Assembly: GCA_003550325.1 (NCBI GenBank)
Contig: QKWP01001708.1
Location: 38,252-102,251, forward strand
DNA: 64,000 nucleotides
Source of the DNA: Gigaspora rosea
Lineage: Eukaryota; Glomeromycota; Glomeromycetes; Diversisporales; Gigasporaceae
Direction: 5' to 3'
Part shown: one piece after another, positions 40,921 through 52,317 of the stretch
How positions within the stretch are numbered: the first letter of the stretch is position 1
Layout of the letters: each line of letters starts with the position of its first letter
Program-made: the position numbers and the translations under genes
Notes under the pieces: generated by a model
Told to the model about the DNA's origin: nothing
The model's input: the letters and a program-made list of their open reading frames with translations, nothing else
Database searches by the model: none

Positions 40921-43900
40921 ATGAAAAGTAAAAAATCCTCTACTGTAAATACTTCATCGAATGTTAAAAAACCAATCGAACGTAATAAAAAGTTGGCTTC
41001 AACTTCATCAGAAACTGATTCTAAAAAACGTGTAGAGGTCACAAATCCCACATCATCTATAGGTAAAAAGCGTCCTGAATTCAAAAAATCTTTACCGAAT
41101 CCTGATGACAAAAAGTTATTGTTCAGACCTGATGGAACTCAAAAACACGTAATGGAATATGACGTAACTCAGTTATCAGAACACGCCAAAACTCATTTAA
41201 ATCTTAAGTCGGAAGATACTACTAAAAAACGAACTGCTCAAGTTAAACCTTTAAGAGGTGCTGACGTTTCAACAAATGTCAAGCCTTTAGTTACCAGAAA
41301 TAAACCTACGATAGCGACAGGTGAGAATAAATTATTAAATTAAATGTCACACAACTATCTATATTAGACTTTTTAATGAATTTTTGATGGATGATACGTA
41401 GTAAAGTTGTATTTAGCTTTAGCTTTAATACAAAAACTTTAATCCGAGTGATAAAAAATTTTTTAAGAAATTTTAAATCTAATTTTTAAATCTATTTATT
41501 TCTCTTATATTTCATATTTATAGGTACCAAGAAAAGGCCACCTTCAATAAAGACATCGTCTACAAAATCAACATCCACAAATAACAAGGAAAAAATTTCC
41601 GCGGAACTACCAACAGAGAGCAACAGGTATAATATTCCTGCTGCAGATAATAAAAATAAACGACGTAATTCAACGACAAGTTTCAGTTCTACTAAAGAAT
41701 ATTCATATTCGTCCAACATTACTACGACCGTATCTTCTCGATCAGTCGCTCATAAGCGCACAACGTCTGAACGCACAAGGAAACGTTCGTACACAACGCC
41801 TAGTAGTGTAACTCCTAATTTAACTTCCATTTCTGAAATTCCGAAAGGACATGATTTTGTCCCACCTTTCACATCTGAAATTACCAGACAACATGTACCT
41901 ACTACTCCTGTTGGTACTACGAGAAGAATTTCAAATGCTTCTTCTGTAACTTCTGATGATAGTTTGTTTCCATTATCTCCTACTTTTTCATCTGCAACTT
42001 CTGAAGGCAGTTATTATCGTATATCTAGATCATCTTCAATGGCTTCAGAAAATGGTTATAACTTTAATTCTTATTCTGATGAATTAAATGATTATATACA
42101 AAATGATTATTTGGCTAACTTATCATTGGCTAACTTATCATCGGCTTTTGGTTTTACTGATGATTTTGATTATGATGGTGATAATTTAGTATCTGATAGT
42201 AATTCTGATTTAGATGATTTTTTTTTCGGTTCGGAAATTTCTTCAAATGATCTTTATAAACAATATAAAGAAGCAAGATCTTCTCGAAGAAATTCTATTT
42301 TAGAAGCGAAAAAGTCACCCACTTTTAAAAATTTTGACGATTCAACCAATAATTCTTCATTAAATAATCTAGATAAAAATCTAGATAACAAGCTAGATAA
42401 TAATCTTGATAATCTAGATACTCTTAATATGAATTTTAAAGTTACGTCTGAATATGATAAAAGTCATGATGATAATAAGGTGCTTTCGACTTTAAAGGAT
42501 TCTATAACTTCTGATATTCCTTCCGTTTCTAAATTTAATGAAGAATTAAGAATTCCTACCGTCAAATTGGATAATACTTACTCGGATAATAGTGATAATA
42601 ATGTAAAGACGATTGATATTATAAAAGATAAAGATAAAAATATGACTTATAATCATGATACGAAACAAGATACGAAACATGATACGAAACATGATACGAA
42701 GCATGAAGTTGACGACATAATGAAGCTTGTTTTGGATGATGAAGTTGAAGTTACGAATAATTCTTTATTGAAAAAACCTAGAAAAAGTTTTGGTTCACGA
42801 GAAGAGTTTAATAAATGTCTCGATGAAATTTTGGATGAAATTCTTTATGATGATAAAAAACAATCATCTTCGGATTCTTTTGTGAATTTCGAAGTGTCTA
42901 CAAAGAAAGTAATTCTTTCTGATAATGATAAAAAACAAAAATTTCCAGATTCTATCGTAAATCTTGAAGTATCTACAAATAAAGTTATTCAAGATAAATC
43001 GAATGAATCTTCAACTTTGGTAGAAAACAATAAATCATGTGAGGTGACTAATAATAATTCAAATGACATTGATGATGAAATTGAAAAATTGATGAAAGAA
43101 ATTGAACAGGAAGAATTAGAAATTGAGATGATGACTGGTTCGGAAAATGACGCATCAACTGTGGAAAAAATCGAACAAAATACTACTACATCATCTCTGG
43201 AAGGTAATGATGTAAAACACATTGATCAAGAAAATTCCTCTGAAGATCGTTGTCAACCTACTTTAGAAGTCGCTACGCATGATGGAATCCAAGACAATAA
43301 TGAGTCACTAATAGCCAATGATGATAATGTACAAGACGATACATTAGATATAAAGACCATTATTCAAGACAAAATCGTGTTAACAGAAGATACAGAAGAT
43401 GCACAAGAAGAGAGTGTGCTTGCACAAGATGAAAGTTCGTCAGAGGTGATAAAGGATAACTTAACAGTTGATGAAGATGAAATACAAGTCGAAACTGTAT
43501 TGGACAATAATTATAACATTAAGGATAACATTCAGGATAACATTCAGGATAACATTCAGGACAATTTAAAAATTGAACAATGTACTATACATGATGAGAT
43601 AAAAGCAGAACAAGATAATGATTCATTATTTATAGCGGAAGATGATACAAAACAAGAACATTTTGAGAATAACTTATCTGATTTGGAAATAAAACAATGT
43701 ACTAGACAAGAAAATACGTTAGAAGATACGCAAGAAGATAGTATTATAATACATGAAAATAATGTATTGCCGTTGGAAGATAGTCAAAAAGAAGTATTCG
43801 AATATACCACTCAAAATGACGTTTATAATTTAGAGACTGAACAATCCATAACACACGATCAAACTGAATTATCAAACGAAGGATTCTTTGAAAATCAAGT

Positions 43901-46900
43901 TGAATTAAAAGATGAATCTAGTGAATGTGAAAAAAGTTTCGATGTTGCTGAAAAATTATCGAGAGAAATTGACCACGATGAATTTAAGAATGAAACTTTA
44001 CTAAATGAGGAAACTTTACAAGACGAGGAAGCTTTACAAGACGAGGATTTTAAATCATATTCCGAACTTCAATATCCTATAGGGTCATCTGAAGATAATA
44101 TAGTGCAAGAGGATTATTTAGATTCTATTAAAACACTAGATGTTGTATTAAATGATCCTTTAAAATTCTCCAAAGATGATGATATGAAAATTGAAACATC
44201 CGAAGAAGATAATATAGCGCAGGAAGATGATTTAGATTCTATTAAGACACTAGATGTTTTATTAGAAGATCCTTTAATATTCTCTAATAATGATATGAGT
44301 ATTGAAACTTTCAAAGTTGTTAAAGAAAGCGTAAATATAGTAGAGCCACACAATATTACTTCAGAATATATGGAATCTCATAATGGACAATATGATTTAG
44401 ATTTACAAAATAAATTACAAACTGTTCCATTATTAGACTATCACGTTGAACAAGATAAACCAACTGATGAAATAATTGAAAAACATGAGTTGTGTAAAGA
44501 AGTATTTGGAGAGACTAGTGAAGTTATCGAGAATATTGAACCACGTGAAGAAGTTAAGTCAGATGACATCTCTGAATTAGTTAAGTCAGATGACATTACT
44601 GAACAAGTCAAGTCAGATGACATAGCTGAACAAGTCAAGCCAGTTGACATTGCTGAACCAGTAAAGCCAGATGGCATTGTTGAACAAGTCAAGTCAAATG
44701 ACACCGTTGAACTAGTCAAGCCAGATGACATTGTTGAACAAGTAAAGTCAGATGACACCGTTGAACTTGTTAAGCCAGATGACACCGCTGAACTTGTTAT
44801 ACCAGATGACACCGCTGAACTTGTTAAACCAGATGACGCCGTTGAACTTGACACCGTTGAACAAGATGACATTGTCGTACAAGTAAAGTCAGATGACATC
44901 ACTGAACAAGTCAAGTCAGATGACATTGTTGAACAAGTCAAGTCAGATGAACCAGTCAAGTCAGATGACTCCGTTGAATCAAATGACAATGCAGAACATA
45001 GCAAGTCAGATGACATCACAGAACCAGACGTTGTGGATATCATAGATGGAACCTTTAATCATGATAATAAAGTATCTTCTATAATATCAGTAGAAAATTC
45101 AAAGCAAGAGGAAAAATGTATTCCATCATCCACACTTGACAATTCTATAATACACAAAGAACAAAGCGAGTCTCTTGTTCATACATCTCATGATATTGAA
45201 GACAATTCTATTTCGTCAGCATCAAAGAATGTTGACACAAATATATTTGATCAAGAAATTATTACTTCACCTATCATATCAACAGTTGAACAAGATATGT
45301 CAATTATTAATAGTTCTGAACAAATAACGTTGCAGGTTGATTTAGATACTAAAATTTCCGAAAAGATAAAAGAGTCTGAAGATAATGAAATACTTCAATC
45401 ACAAATTTCATCATCAAAAAATCTTAAAAAATGTAAAGGAAAGGCACCAGTTAGATCTTTTAATAAAAAGAAACTTGATGATGATAAAAAGCATGATGAA
45501 GTTGTACAACAAGATTCTTTAACATTAGACTCGGTTAATAATTCACCTTCGTTTGAACATCAAATTGATCAAAATAAATTAAATATAATACAAAAACCAA
45601 TAATTGCTCAACATGATTGTTCGAGATTGGTGGATTTAAAAGCTACTTTACCTGATGCATTACCTGTAGGAATTGCATCCTTTCCATTAGTTAATCAATC
45701 TGTAGCCTATTTAATGTATTATCGAAGGCTCGCTGAATGTCTAATTCTTACTATTATATTTGATTTCACCACACCATTCTTAAATCCTATTAATTTTTGG
45801 CTTGAGTATTGTTGCTTCCCCGTAATGGCTATTTGGTTGTTTTATTTGGAGGCAGGATTAAATATATTATCATGGGGTCTCTCTCGAAAACATCATCAAC
45901 GAAATGTTATTGCACATTGGGAACAATTAGCACCTACCAATGTTGGTGAGTAAGCTTTCCAATATATATAATTTATTATTGATTTTGCTTTTAATTCTTT
46001 TAATTCTTTTAATTCTAATTTCTTATTATTATTTGTACAGTAAATCAATTATCAATTGGCATGGAATCTTTGAATAAACCTTTGGATTTATCAAATCAAC
46101 GAGAATCTAAATTTAATTTAGATAGAGCAGAATTTCTTTTATTTCTTTCTTCTCTATTATATAGTCGAGATAATAATATGGTTCATAATGCACATGAGAT
46201 ATTCACTAATTTAAATACAAAGAAAAAAATACCAACCGATAGAGATTTACGAATAATATTAAAACTTCTTCATGATAGTGAAAATTCAATCAGAGAACAA
46301 ATAGATCAATTTGATCTTAAATTTACTTCCATATCGGAATTGAATTATCTTGGTGGTTGTTATGCTGGCATGTTCTGGTCAGAGGTAATGTATAGTATAG
46401 TTTTGTATTGTTAAAAATTATTTGATTTTAAAAATTTTTTTTATACGTATATTAATAAATTTAATGAATTTTTTAATTTTATAGAAAGATAACTTTATTG
46501 TTGTAGCATTTCAAGGACCAAATACAACTAGTTTTGCTCAAATGTTAACTGACATGACACTCCAACGTGTTGATGCAAAACCATATCTTTTTGGTAAAGT
46601 TCATGATGGCTATTTTAAACCATTATTTGAAACCAATAATTTAAATCATTGCGCTGCATATAGAATGGCTGATACAATTCGAATTAAAGTAGCAGAAATT
46701 AATCAAAAGAATAATCTTCCAGTAAATTTATGGATAACTGGACATTCTATAGGTGCTGCATTTGCAACATTATTTTATGCTTGGTTAATGAAAACTCCTA
46801 CAATGTTAAACGAAAATTGTATTTTACGTGATGCTTTCACTTTTGCAAGTCCTCCTTGTGGTGATAATGATTTTGCTACAGAATTTTCTTCTTTAATTAA

Positions 46901-47333
46901 TAATTCTGAAAATAATGGTAAATATTTATGGAGAATTATTACTAATGATGATTTAATTCCTCAAACACCTCCAACATTTGATAATCAAAATATTCAACGT
47001 TTTACAAAAAGGGTTGAAATTTTAAATAATTCTCATATTGGAAATGAAGTTCGATTTTTTCATGATGGTAGAAAACCTATATCAAAACAACAAAATTTAT
47101 TTGAAAATAATAATTTATTATTATTAGATCAAGGATTAAAATTTAATGAATTAAAAACTACTTTATTAGAAAATGGTGATTCATCAAAATTACAAAAACT
47201 TATTACAAGACCATTAAGAAAATTGGATTTAATTGAAAAATCTATTCCTAATTGTTTCTTAAATCATAAATCTTATAGATATTTTGAGGTTTTGGAAAAA
47301 TCAAGACGATATTTTGATTTATATAATCAGTAA
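40921..47333 (+). CDS. Class-3 lipase with giant acidic N-terminal region (4 exons, 2004 aa)
   Basis: Exons 40921-41320, 41524-45945, 46041-46384 and 46485-47333 join in frame (6015 nt with stop). Introns start GTGAGA, GTGAGT and GTAATG and end TAG, CAG and TAG. Order: a Lys/Ser/Thr-rich start (exon 1); residues ~140-1500 acidic and disordered, with DTKHDTKHDT, NIQDNIQD and a ten-residue VKSDDI(T/V)EQ repeat; a hydrophobic, probably membrane-embedded hairpin at ~1538-1590 (LILTIIFDF, PVMAIWLFYLEAGLNILSW); then a Lipase_3 domain, ~1620-2004. The nucleophile elbow is GHSIGAA (Ser1810), the acid is in NDDLIPQTPP (Asp1878) and the probable His is in LNHKSYRYF (His1983). It likely hydrolyses acyl-glycerol or lysophospholipid esters at an internal membrane; there is no signal peptide. 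The catalytic region is conserved; the N-terminal length is far beyond the ~300-400 aa usual for the family. Confidence 0.85.
44545..45020 (+). repeat. 30-bp coding repeat in the lipase-like gene
   Basis: About 14 units of GT(C/T)AAGTCAGATGACAT(C/T), encoding VK(S/P)DD(I/T)xEQ/EL, with unit boundaries drifting and some 15-bp half units. The reverse strand also stays open for 200 codons because of the repeat; that frame is an artefact. Confidence 0.85.
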
Positions 47334-48112
47334 AATTTTTGTATTATTGGATATTATATGAACAATGTGAAATGGTGGATTCGTTTTTTTTTCCTTTTTT
47401 TTTTACTTTATTTAGCATTATCATTTAAAGAATTTTTTACTGTAACATTATGTATATATTGTATTTTAACTCTTAATTGTCGTTAGGTGGGATATTATAT
47501 TTATAAATAAAAGATTGTAAATAGTTTTATTCGTAATAATATCTTAAAATTTAATAGTTATTGCAAATCTAATCTTGCATGAAACACGCGATATACTTGC
47601 ATCTTTGAACTGTAGCGTTCCCACAAAAAATTATTCACACCTGCAAGGACGATGATTTTCTGCGGTGCTAAAAAAAAAATTCTGTGCATAAAAAAAATAA
47701 ATTATTTTATGTGATGTGAGCAATTTTTGAGAATTGTGCAATTATGCGGTGTAAATACTGTATGTACTAAAATGAGCTAAGTTCGTGCTGACTTTATTAA
47801 CAAACTATATGTTTACGAAACTTTCCGACCAACATGCTCGTAATTAATGTTCATTAATTGTCCACCTCATTTTGATTTTTGTGGTGATCTTTCTATATAA
47901 TTCACTATTTCCTGTGATATTCTGCGGTGATATAAATATTCTATGATATAAACCTATTTCTGTGAATTCTGTGTAGGGTTGGGGGCACGGGAAAGTTTTG
48001 AAGCGTATTAATGATTGTATTATACTTGCAGACATTTATTGAAATCATTTTTGGTTAATATAAAATCGTTTATTGCAATTTGCATAATTTTGTGACCCTC
48101 TATGGTCAATTT
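47334..48112. other. 3' flank of the lipase-like gene
   Basis: Contains the probable poly(A) signal at 47506, then non-coding sequence with scattered TGTGATxTTCTGCGGTGA-like pieces (47660-47960) that look like degraded repeats. Confidence 0.45.
47506..47511 (+). terminator. Poly(A) signal AATAAA
   Basis: AATAAA 173 bp after the stop codon, followed by a T-rich stretch. It is the best candidate cleavage signal for the lipase-like transcript. Confidence 0.45.
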
Positions 48113-48180
48113 TTTTATGATCAAATGATTGTAATTGTGATCCCAATTGCTATCGCAATTACAATCATTTGATCATAAAA
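48113..48180. repeat. Perfect 25-bp palindrome with 18-nt loop
   Basis: TTTTATGATCAAATGATTGT... and its exact reverse complement, separated by an 18-nt loop. AT-rich and non-coding. A small foldback element or hairpin. Confidence 0.8.
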
Positions 48181-49051
48181 TAATTATTGTAGTGGATCGC
48201 AATAGTACTTGCATTGTTTTTTTATATGCGCTCTTGATTTGCTTTTTGATCACTGTATTGCTTAAATTATAAAATTTTTTATATAGATCACTTATAGATC
48301 CTTGAACTCTCTCCTTATTTAGGTTTTACCTTATTCTCTGTGATTTCTAAAAAAAAAAGTCTAATTACAGTATTCAAACTTTCTGTCTTACTTATTTTGC
48401 TTAAGTGTCTCAGCAATCTAATGAAAATCCTGTTGAGTCTCCTATTATTTTGAACCATATACTTTTAGAAATGAAATAAATCAAAATTTGTCAAAGCTTT
48501 CTCAACTAATAATGTATCTATTTCTATAAATGAAATTATTAAACCTTTTATTGTTATTTGATCCCTGCCCTTTGTCATCTTGTGCACCTGATTATCCATG
48601 TATTCCTTGTGCTTATTGTTCTATTCTTATGCTGAATTCTTCTGTGCAATGGATACCAGGACCCCAAAATATACATAGATAGGTAAGGTGACTTTTAAAT
48701 CTTTTATTAATTGCTGTATGCATGACTTTTTTATAAGATAAGTACGCAAAATTTATCCCTTACAATAAAAAAATTAAAAAAATACGCAAAATAAAATTCT
48801 AACCCTTAATTATAGTATAAAATTTTATATAAGCTATCATCGGGTAAATAAATATGGTGCATATCTGCGCTGATTTTTTAAAAACTCAATTATTAAAAAA
48901 TCTGTGTATATCTGCAACCCTGCCAGTGATCATTAAAAAAATTTTTTTATTTTTTGTTTTCTGCGCAGATTAACAATTAACAATTCAATAATCTGCGCAG
49001 GTTGTAAAAAATAAAAAAAATAACAAAATCAAATAATAAAAAATTACTATA
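48181..49051. other. AT-rich intergenic, no gene seen
   Basis: Includes a short duplication of CTGCGCAGATT / ATCTGCGCAGG with inverted symmetry near 48961-49000. No gene. Confidence 0.4.
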
Positions 49052-49291
49052 TGGGGTCTTTGCTAGGAAAACCACAGTTAGAGACTGTTTAGATTTTGAC
49101 AATAAAATTTGAAATTACTAGCTATCTATTAATCCAATTTGAATAAACTTTTTTTTTTACTTTATAAAGCTTTTTAATCTTTATACTAAAAAAAAGTTTA
49201 TTCAAATTGGATTAATAGATAGCTAGCAATTTCAAATTTTATTGTCAAAATCTAAATAGTCTCTAACTGTGGTTTTCCTGGCAAAGACCCA
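49052..49291. mobile_element. 240-bp foldback MITE, TA-flanked, TGGGG terminus
   Basis: The ends TGGGGTCTTTGCTAGGAAAA and TTTTCCTGGCAAAGACCCA are flanked by TA (49050-49051 and 49292-49293). The arms are about 107 bp and nearly perfect around a ~25-nt AT-rich loop. Non-coding. Confidence 0.85.
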
Positions 49292-49454
49292 TATGCTCAC
49301 CTAAATATTAAATGCTAGCTAAGTTTTCATATATTAAACCAATAAATTCGAACATTCATATATTTTAACAATTTAATTTATTACAAAATACAAAAAAAAA
49401 TTAAAAAAAAATACAAAAAATAAATACAAATTATAACATAAACCTGATTCCAAC

Positions 49455-49680
49455 TATTGTGCCACGTCCCAATATCGCGCTAAGTCCCAACCATCATACT
49501 AAATCCCATACTACAGTACTAACTATTATGCTATGCCCCATACTAACTACTGTACTACTAACTATCATGCTACATCCCATACTATCATGCTACGTCCCGA
49601 ACTATCATGCTATGTCTATTGTGCTACGTACATTCTACTATTATACTATCTATCGCGCTAAATTCAATTGTACTATGTTC
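49455..49680. repeat. CT-rich minisatellite (ACTATCATGCTAC(R)TCCC)
   Basis: Imperfect units of about 16-27 bp of the form AACTATYATGCTAYRTCCC. The 84-codon plus frame over it is a product of the repeat. Confidence 0.7.
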
Positions 49681-49760
49681 GTTCTAAAGAAAAAAGAAAC
49701 GTTAGTACTGTAAAAAAAAAAGGAACAAAGAAATAAACTGAATCAACAAATATCTTATAC

Positions 49761-49866
49761 CGGAAGACATGAACGCACACCAATGCGACGGCTCCAGTGA
49801 CAGTTCCAATGGATTCCTCATCTGCATTCTCAGCGTCCAATTTCAGCACTCTAGCGAAGCACAAGC
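49761..49866 (-). CDS. Possible internal exon of an unknown gene
   Basis: A 106-nt, GC-richer island on the minus strand preceded by a good acceptor (TTTTATTGTAG) and followed by GTATAAG. One frame reads CFARVLKLDAENADEE then SIGTVTGAVALVCVHVF, with balanced codons unlike the flanks. A second less AT-rich patch at 49988-50074 has a 28-codon ATG frame and may belong with it. No family recognised. It could be a captured exon or a gene fragment between transposons. Confidence 0.3.
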
Positions 49867-50258
49867 CTACAATAAAAGAAAGAAGTGAGTAATAATAAAT
49901 AAATAAATAAATAAAGAAATTAGAAACTTATTTGGAGTAATTCAAACTGAAACGATGATATGCTCCTAGAAATTTAGCGAGATTGCACTAGGTACTATCG
50001 CAATAGTAGGACGAGAGAGGCAGCATCAGCTGGTGGTTTTCTGTGGCACCAACGATGAAAGAACTGGACGGCATATCCCTATAACTTCCACCAATGCAAG
50101 GCTTTAGCTTTTTTTAACTTTCAGGTTTGAATTTCTAAAGCAACTACAAGAAAATAAATATATATTAGTACAGTAAAAACAAAGAAAAAAAAATCGAATT
50201 AAAATACTTATCTTTATAATGCTCATGTAACCAGTGATCACTGCTGCTTATTTAAATA
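49867..50258. other. Intergenic with less AT-rich patch
   Basis: Contains the possible second patch noted for the exon at 49761-49866. Otherwise unremarkable. Confidence 0.35.
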
Positions 50259-51436
50259 TAGTCAGACCTCCCTATAGTTACACCTCATATAGTCACACCT
50301 CTATTTAAGCACCCAATTTTGTGCGACAGACTCAAACATAGTAAAAAATCTCATTATAGTCACAAATCGCTTATAATCACTATCACCATGAAAATTTGAT
50401 TTTTTAACAATTTTATTAATAAAAAACCCTCATTATAGTCACCAATTTTTTAACTAAATATGGATTATATAATCTGATTGGCCAATTTACATATTCACAT
50501 ATATTTAAAATTATCTATTAATTGATAATTCGCCTGTCAACTAGAGAGTGATCCTATAGGCGAAATGTGGAGTGCTTCCATCTAAAATTTTTTTCTTACT
50601 AAGTTAACGATACATGTCCACTAATTGAAAGTTGTGGAGCTCATTGAGACGCATCTAACGATGGTTAGATCATTCAAATCAGTCCAGTGGATGGCGAGTT
50701 ATCGTCAAAAAACGATTGGCTGACTATATAAAAATCCGTGACGAAGATTACATATGAAAATCACTATAGATGAAATGTGGAGTGCTTCCATCTAAAACTT
50801 TTTCTTACTAAGTTAATGATACATGTCTACTAATTGAAAGTTGTAGAGCTTGTCGAGACACATCTAACGGTGGTTAGATCATCCAAATCAACCTAGTGGA
50901 TGGTGAGATATTGTCAAAAAACGATTGGCCAACTATATAAAATCTCTTATGTAAACAAATATTGTTTACATAGAATTTTATAGTCGGCCAATCGTTTTTC
51001 GACGATATCTCGCCATCTACTGGGCCGATTTGGATGATCTAACCACCGTTAGATGCGTCTCGACGAGCTCTACAACTTTCAATTAGTGGGCATATATCGT
51101 TAACATAGTAAGAAATGCAACTCAAAGGGACAAGCCTACAACGTGCATTTAGAGAGATTTGTATTTAGAGTGAGCCAACTAAATTGCAGCTTTAAAAATT
51201 TGATTATCAAGTTTGTGTAACTTCTACCAAAACTGTATAACCTATTTTAAATACTAAAATTTGATTGGCTATGTGCATTTAGGGAGGTTAGTGTAATATA
51301 AAATGTTATTCAAGAAAATGTGCATTTACAGATATAGAATGTGCATTTAGCACTAATAACATCTTATGGAATAGAAAAAATGTGCATTTAGGGAGGTATT
51401 GCATTTATGGAGGTTGCATTTATGGAGGTCCGACTG
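50259..51436. mobile_element. 1.2-kb TA-flanked element with nested direct and inverted repeats
   Basis: The ends (T)AGTCAGACCTCCCTATAG and GGAGGTCCGACTG are inverted and flanked by TA (50257-50258, 51437-51438), Tc1/pogo-like. Subterminal TCACACCTC/AGTCACA and GCATTTAGGGAGG motifs recur at each end. The middle (50560-51120) holds two direct ~180-bp copies (GAAATGTGGAGTGCTTCCAT...CGATTGGC) and a third inverted copy. It carries no transposase. Confidence 0.7.
50563..51115. repeat. Three copies of a ~180-bp module (two direct, one inverted)
   Basis: Copies at about 50563-50735, 50767-50940 and 50970-51115 (inverted). All share TCTAACGGTGGTTAGATCAT, AAAAACGATTGGC and AATTGAAAGTTGT. The second and third are joined by a short TGTAAACAAATATTGTTTACA palindrome. 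Confidence 0.75.
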
Positions 51437-51438
51437 TA

Positions 51439-52114
51439 GTAAAATTTGATTCGAATATAATGAATAAAAAAAATTGAAGCATGAACAATAAGTATTATCT
51501 TTATAAATATCAATGAAAAAGTTTAATGCAAATATTATATGATATTAATAATTGTAACAGATTAAAATGAAATCAGATTAAAATGAAATTTTTCTATTTT
51601 TTAAGCAAAATTTTAAAATTTTTTAGGGGACATTTTTGGAAAGTTTTTTTAGTATTGGGATTAGGATTTAGGGTTAGAGTTATTAATATGTGAGTTTTAT
51701 AAGCTTTAAAGATGAGCAAAAGAAGTCCCTAGTTTTATTTTAATCTGCCACAATAATTATTATAATTCTCATTGATAAATGTGCAATTGTTATTGTTATT
51801 ATTAATCAATTATACTAGGACCGGAAACCGGTGTGCATCTGGAGCATTAATTAATAGATTAATTAATTAGTAAATTAATTAAATAGACAATTAATTAATT
51901 AGCTAAATAAAATTGATTAATTAATAAAATTTTTATTGATTTGTATTATTAGTTTAAAATACAATATTAAATATTAATTAAATTATATAAATATATAAAT
52001 TTAAAATATAAATTAAATAAATATATAGAATTAATATAATAAGGTTATTAAAAATAAAGCATTAAATATCTAATAACTTGATAGTATACAAATTATTTAA
52101 AATTATAAATTTAT
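51439..52114. other. AT-rich intergenic, no gene seen
   Basis: 51840-52020 is dominated by TTAATTAATTAA-type simple sequence. Confidence 0.45.
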
Positions 52115-52317
52115 GAGAATTTCTAGGCATCTCTGGCCAGAGATATATAGCTTATATATCTCTGGCTTTCTAACCAATCAAATGACAAGAAAATCACATG
52201 GTTAAAATTTATGTGTTAATCCGATTGTCGATGCCAGGCCGAACGTGATTGACTACTCAATTCAGTAATCGCGTGATGTATGTACATATCTGATATATAC
52301 ATGCACTGTACATGCTA

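Noticed and set aside
42989..45043. Three minus frames (77, 79, 200 codons) opposite the lipase-like gene
   Set aside because: Ser/Thr-rich mirror of the acidic repeat coding strand.
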